DNA of 9,317 bases from Legionellales bacterium (lineage in GTDB: Bacteria; Pseudomonadota; Gammaproteobacteria; Legionellales; Legionellaceae). Positions 7,273 through 9,317 of this stretch are shown piece by piece. The position numbers and the translations under genes are program-made. The stretch spans positions 1 through 9,317 of the forward strand of contig DNMA01000172.1 in assembly GCA_003489505.1 (NCBI GenBank), given 5' to 3'. Under the pieces are notes generated by a model. The model was given only the letters and a program-made list of their open reading frames with translations, was not told where the DNA came from and searched no databases. Positions within the stretch are counted from its first letter, which is position 1, and each line of letters opens with the position of its first letter.

Positions 7273-7292
7273 AAAAAAGGGGCTTTCGCCCC
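7273..7292 (-). terminator. Intrinsic terminator after ctpA
   Basis: Read on the minus strand, GGGGC (7292-7288), a GAAA loop and GCCCC (7283-7279) form a perfect GC-rich stem followed directly by six T (7278-7273). It begins six bases after the ctpA stop codon. It separates envC-ctpA transcription from dotU-icmF. Confidence 0.94.
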
Positions 7293-7298
7293 AATTCG

Positions 7299-8696
7299 TT
7301 ATTGAGGAGAGACTGAGACAATTTCATTAGAACTAGGCGCTTTGGCTAGGGAGTTGTCTTTTCTATCTTCAGCCGATAATGCTAATCCTTTGAGAATCGT
7401 TAATGCGGTATATTTTTGATAATCTTCTTTTAGTAATTTCGCCTCATCTTGGTTCATGGTTTTGGATTTTTTAGCAATATTTTTAGTGACGATATGTTGT
7501 TTTAGGGTTGCTTCACTAAGCTTAAGCGCTTGAAGAGGGTCTTTGTCATCAATACCTGCAATTTTGATTTCTTCGACAATAATATCTGGAGTAATACCTT
7601 CTGCCTGAATCGATGTGCCATTAGGGGTATAGTAAAGTGCAGTGGTGAGCTTGACGCCTCTATCGCCATCTAATGGAAGAACCGTTTGTACAGAGCCTTT
7701 ACCAAAGCTTTGTGTGCCGACAATAATTGCTCTTTGGTTGTCTTTTAATGCACCGGCCACAATTTCAGAAGCTGACGCCGAACCATTGTTAATTAAAACG
7801 ACCATCGGTGCTTTCTTTAAAATATCATCTGATTGAGACAATGCAGTAAATTCAGAACCTGGCAGTCTGCCTTTGGTATAAACAATAACTTCGGGATGTT
7901 TTTCAGTACCTTTTCCTAAAAATGCACCAGAAATTTGAATAGCTGAGTCAAGCAGTCCGCCTGGATTATTTCTTAAGTCTAAAATCAGACCTTTTAGTGG
8001 TCCGCTGGCTTTGAGTTTCAATTCAGCTATGGCTTGTTCCATATCTTTATCGGTTGTCGCTTGGAATTGAGTCAAGCGAATATAGCCGTATTGGCCATCT
8101 AAAAGCTCTGCTTTAACGCTTTTCACTTCAATCACTTCACGAGTCAGTTGAAAAGTTAAAGGTGTTTTTGAACCCATTCGAACGACCGTAAGAGAAATTT
8201 TACTACCTGGTTTGCCCCGCATTAGATTGACAGCATCTTTTAACTCTAATCCTTGAACAGCTTTGTCATCTAATTTTACAATGTAATCCCCTGGTTTAAT
8301 GCCTGCTTTAAAAGCAGGTGTATCGACCATGGGTGTAATTACTTTAATAGCACCATGCTCCATGGTCACTTCAATGCCGAGTCCACCAAATTCACCATTG
8401 GTTGAGGCTTGTAATTCTTTAAAATCCTTCTCATCTAGATAGGTGGAATGGGGATCTAAACCCGTGAGCATTCCGCGGATAGCATTATCAAATAAAACTT
8501 TATCATCGGTTGGGGTGACGTAATATCGCTTAATTAAATTGAGCGCATTGGAAAAGCGCTGAATTTCTTCCATTGATATTTGTTGATTGGGTGTAATTTC
8601 TTGGGCTTGTTGTGGTGCATCGAGTGCCATCCCTGCCTGACTTAAAGCAAGATTTAAAAGCGTTATACTCAAAAGATTCTTGTACGACCAGTGCAT
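7299..8696 (-). CDS. ctpA: Secreted carboxyl-terminal processing protease, S41 family
   Basis: The 465-residue product is a CtpA-type serine peptidase with a Ser-Lys dyad that trims or degrades periplasmic proteins, often cell-wall hydrolases and lipoproteins. A signal peptide (residues 1 to about 24, hydrophobic core LLSITLLNLAL, cleavage probably after GMA) sends it to the periplasm. A PDZ domain runs from about residue 104 (GGLGIEV) to 184 and includes GIKPGDYIVKLD. The catalytic segment NNGSASASEIVAGAL places the nucleophile at Ser308, and FGKGSVQ gives Lys333 and Gln337. The 25-residue Ser-Lys spacing equals that of E. coli Prc. The ATG at 8696 is preferred over one at 8729 because AAGGAG lies six bases before it and the signal peptide then starts cleanly. 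It follows envC by 61 bases, a common gammaproteobacterial pairing. Confidence 0.94.
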   Translation of the reverse strand: MHWSYKNLLSITLLNLALSQAGMALDAPQQAQEITPNQQISMEEIQRFSNALNLIKRYYVTPTDDKVLFDNAIRGMLTGLDPHSTYLDEKDFKELQASTNGEFGGLGIEVTMEHGAIKVITPMVDTPAFKAGIKPGDYIVKLDDKAVQGLELKDAVNLMRGKPGSKISLTVVRMGSKTPLTFQLTREVIEVKSVKAELLDGQYGYIRLTQFQATTDKDMEQAIAELKLKASGPLKGLILDLRNNPGGLLDSAIQISGAFLGKGTEKHPEVIVYTKGRLPGSEFTALSQSDDILKKAPMVVLINNGSASASEIVAGALKDNQRAIIVGTQSFGKGSVQTVLPLDGDRGVKLTTALYYTPNGTSIQAEGITPDIIVEEIKIAGIDDKDPLQALKLSEATLKQHIVTKNIAKKSKTMNQDEAKLLKEDYQKYTALTILKGLALSAEDRKDNSLAKAPSSNEIVSVSPQ

Positions 8697-8702
8697 AAAG
8701 TT

Positions 8703-8708
8703 CTCCTT
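8703..8708 (-). promoter_or_regulatory. ctpA Shine-Dalgarno (AAGGAG), decides the start
   Basis: AAGGAG on the minus strand ends six bases before the ATG at 8696. The alternative in-frame ATG at 8729 has no such site and would put eleven charged or polar residues before the signal peptide. The start at 8696 is therefore used. Confidence 0.85.
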
Positions 8709-8712
8709 TCCT

Positions 8713-8737
8713 TTTAAGCACAACCTCATTGCTTAAA
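8713..8737 (-). repeat. 8-bp inverted repeat before the ctpA ribosome site
   Basis: TTTAAGCA (8713-8720) and TGCTTAAA (8730-8737) are perfect inverted copies around a nine-base loop. The hairpin lies in the envC-ctpA spacer, ending just upstream of the ctpA Shine-Dalgarno. No T-run follows on either strand, so it is not a typical terminator. It might stabilise or process the mRNA, or bind a regulator. Confidence 0.45.
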
Positions 8738-8757
8738 GTAAAATATTATTTCATGTT

Positions 8758-9317
8758 TCACGCTGCTTTTTTTTGAAACCAATTTAAAGCAGAGACCACA
8801 CGTGCTTTTTGTCTTATTTCAAAATATAAACCAGTTTGTTTAAAGGTGCCACTTTTCCCAACAGTGGCAATATCATCACCTAAATGTACATTATCACCCT
8901 TATGTTTTAAAAGAGTTTGGTTATTGCCATATAATGTCATAAAGCCGCGACCATGGTCGATGATGACTAAGTAGCCATAACCATTTAACCAATCGGCAAA
9001 AACTACTTTTCCATTGGATACCGCATGAACTTTCGTATGTTCTGGGGCATGAAAAATAATGCCATTTTGACTATGACTAATGATGGGGTGATCGATATTG
9101 ATTGGATAATTGAGTTTATTACGCATGACTGTAAATGATCGATTGGATTGTAGACGGTTTTCTTTGAGTAAGTGTTCGATGAGTAATTTGAGTTGAGCCT
9201 GATTTTTTTCTATGGTTTTTAATTGAGCGGTATCTTTAATAATTTCTGTTTGGACTTGTTCGAGTTTAATGGCTTGTTGTTGTTTTTGCGCACTAATGGA
9301 TAACACATGGGCATCAA
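8758..9317 (-). CDS. envC: EnvC-like LytM-domain amidase activator, C-terminal part
   Basis: The frame is open to the window edge, so only about 186 C-terminal residues are present and the true start lies outside. The first part is a Gln/Lys/Glu-rich coiled coil (about 9172-9300). The rest is a LytM/M23 domain with GKVVFADWLNGYGYLVIIDHG, split here as GKVVFADWL and GYGYLVIIDHG, then TLYGNNQ and GLYFEIR. In active M23 peptidases the zinc ligands lie in an early His/Asp motif and in HxH near FEIR. Here TLYGNNQ and GLYFEIR replace them, as in E. coli EnvC, which activates the AmiA/AmiB amidases at division and does not cut peptidoglycan itself. It probably has the same role. It lies directly upstream of ctpA and may be cotranscribed with it. 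Confidence 0.88.
   Translation of the reverse strand, partial: DAHVLSISAQKQQQAIKLEQVQTEIIKDTAQLKTIEKNQAQLKLLIEHLLKENRLQSNRSFTVMRNKLNYPINIDHPIISHSQNGIIFHAPEHTKVHAVSNGKVVFADWLNGYGYLVIIDHGRGFMTLYGNNQTLLKHKGDNVHLGDDIATVGKSGTFKQTGLYFEIRQKARVVSALNWFQKKAA

Noticed and set aside
7299..8729. Longer ctpA form starting at ATG 8729
   Set aside because: It has no Shine-Dalgarno and adds eleven residues ahead of a clean signal peptide; ATG 8696 has AAGGAG at ideal spacing.
1..9317. CRISPR arrays, insertion sequences, tRNA/rRNA genes or attachment sites
   Set aside because: No regularly spaced direct repeats, transposase sequences, terminal inverted repeats or RNA gene signatures were seen on reading both strands.

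Overview
This AT-rich window reads as chromosomal DNA of a gammaproteobacterium. The rpmJ-rpsM-rpsK-rpsD-rpoA-rplQ block has the gammaproteobacterial order, and the proteins align closely, as recalled, with their E. coli counterparts. The dotU-icmF pair, with products of 261 and 963 residues and no other secretion genes beside it, suggests a Dot/Icm (type IVB secretion) bearer of the Legionella/Coxiella kind. That affiliation is an inference, because no rRNA or species marker is visible.

Plus strand, 1-3056: rpmJ (56-169) probably ends the spc operon. A short spacer with a plausible promoter then opens the alpha operon: rpsM, rpsK, rpsD, rpoA and rplQ, encoding S13, S11, S4, the RNA polymerase alpha subunit and L17. 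Gaps of 9-19 bases each carry a Shine-Dalgarno sequence, and a strong hairpin terminator follows rplQ. The terminator is followed by U-runs on both strands, so it may also stop transcripts arriving from the opposite side.

Middle, 3057-3475: about 420 bases with no convincing gene. They hold a 17-codon reading frame coupled to the icmF stop and a weak hairpin/T-tract arrangement that could be a small RNA.

Minus strand, 3476-9317, read right to left: the 3' part of envC (degenerate LytM amidase activator, cut by the window edge), ctpA (secreted S41 processing protease), an intrinsic terminator, then dotU and icmF. The last two are joined by a TAATG stop/start overlap. DotU and IcmF are inner-membrane partners that stabilise type IVB machines and form the core of type VI membrane complexes. 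EnvC and CtpA act in the periplasm on cell-wall turnover and protein processing. The two pairs are separate transcription units by sequence signals.

The most notable points are a degenerate Walker A in IcmF together with loss of the usual N-terminal membrane hairpin, the second TAATG junction at the end of icmF, and a short alpha-operon leader that leaves little room for the E. coli-type S4-binding pseudoknot. I found no wholly new system. The dotU-icmF locus is the accessory part most worth a second look.
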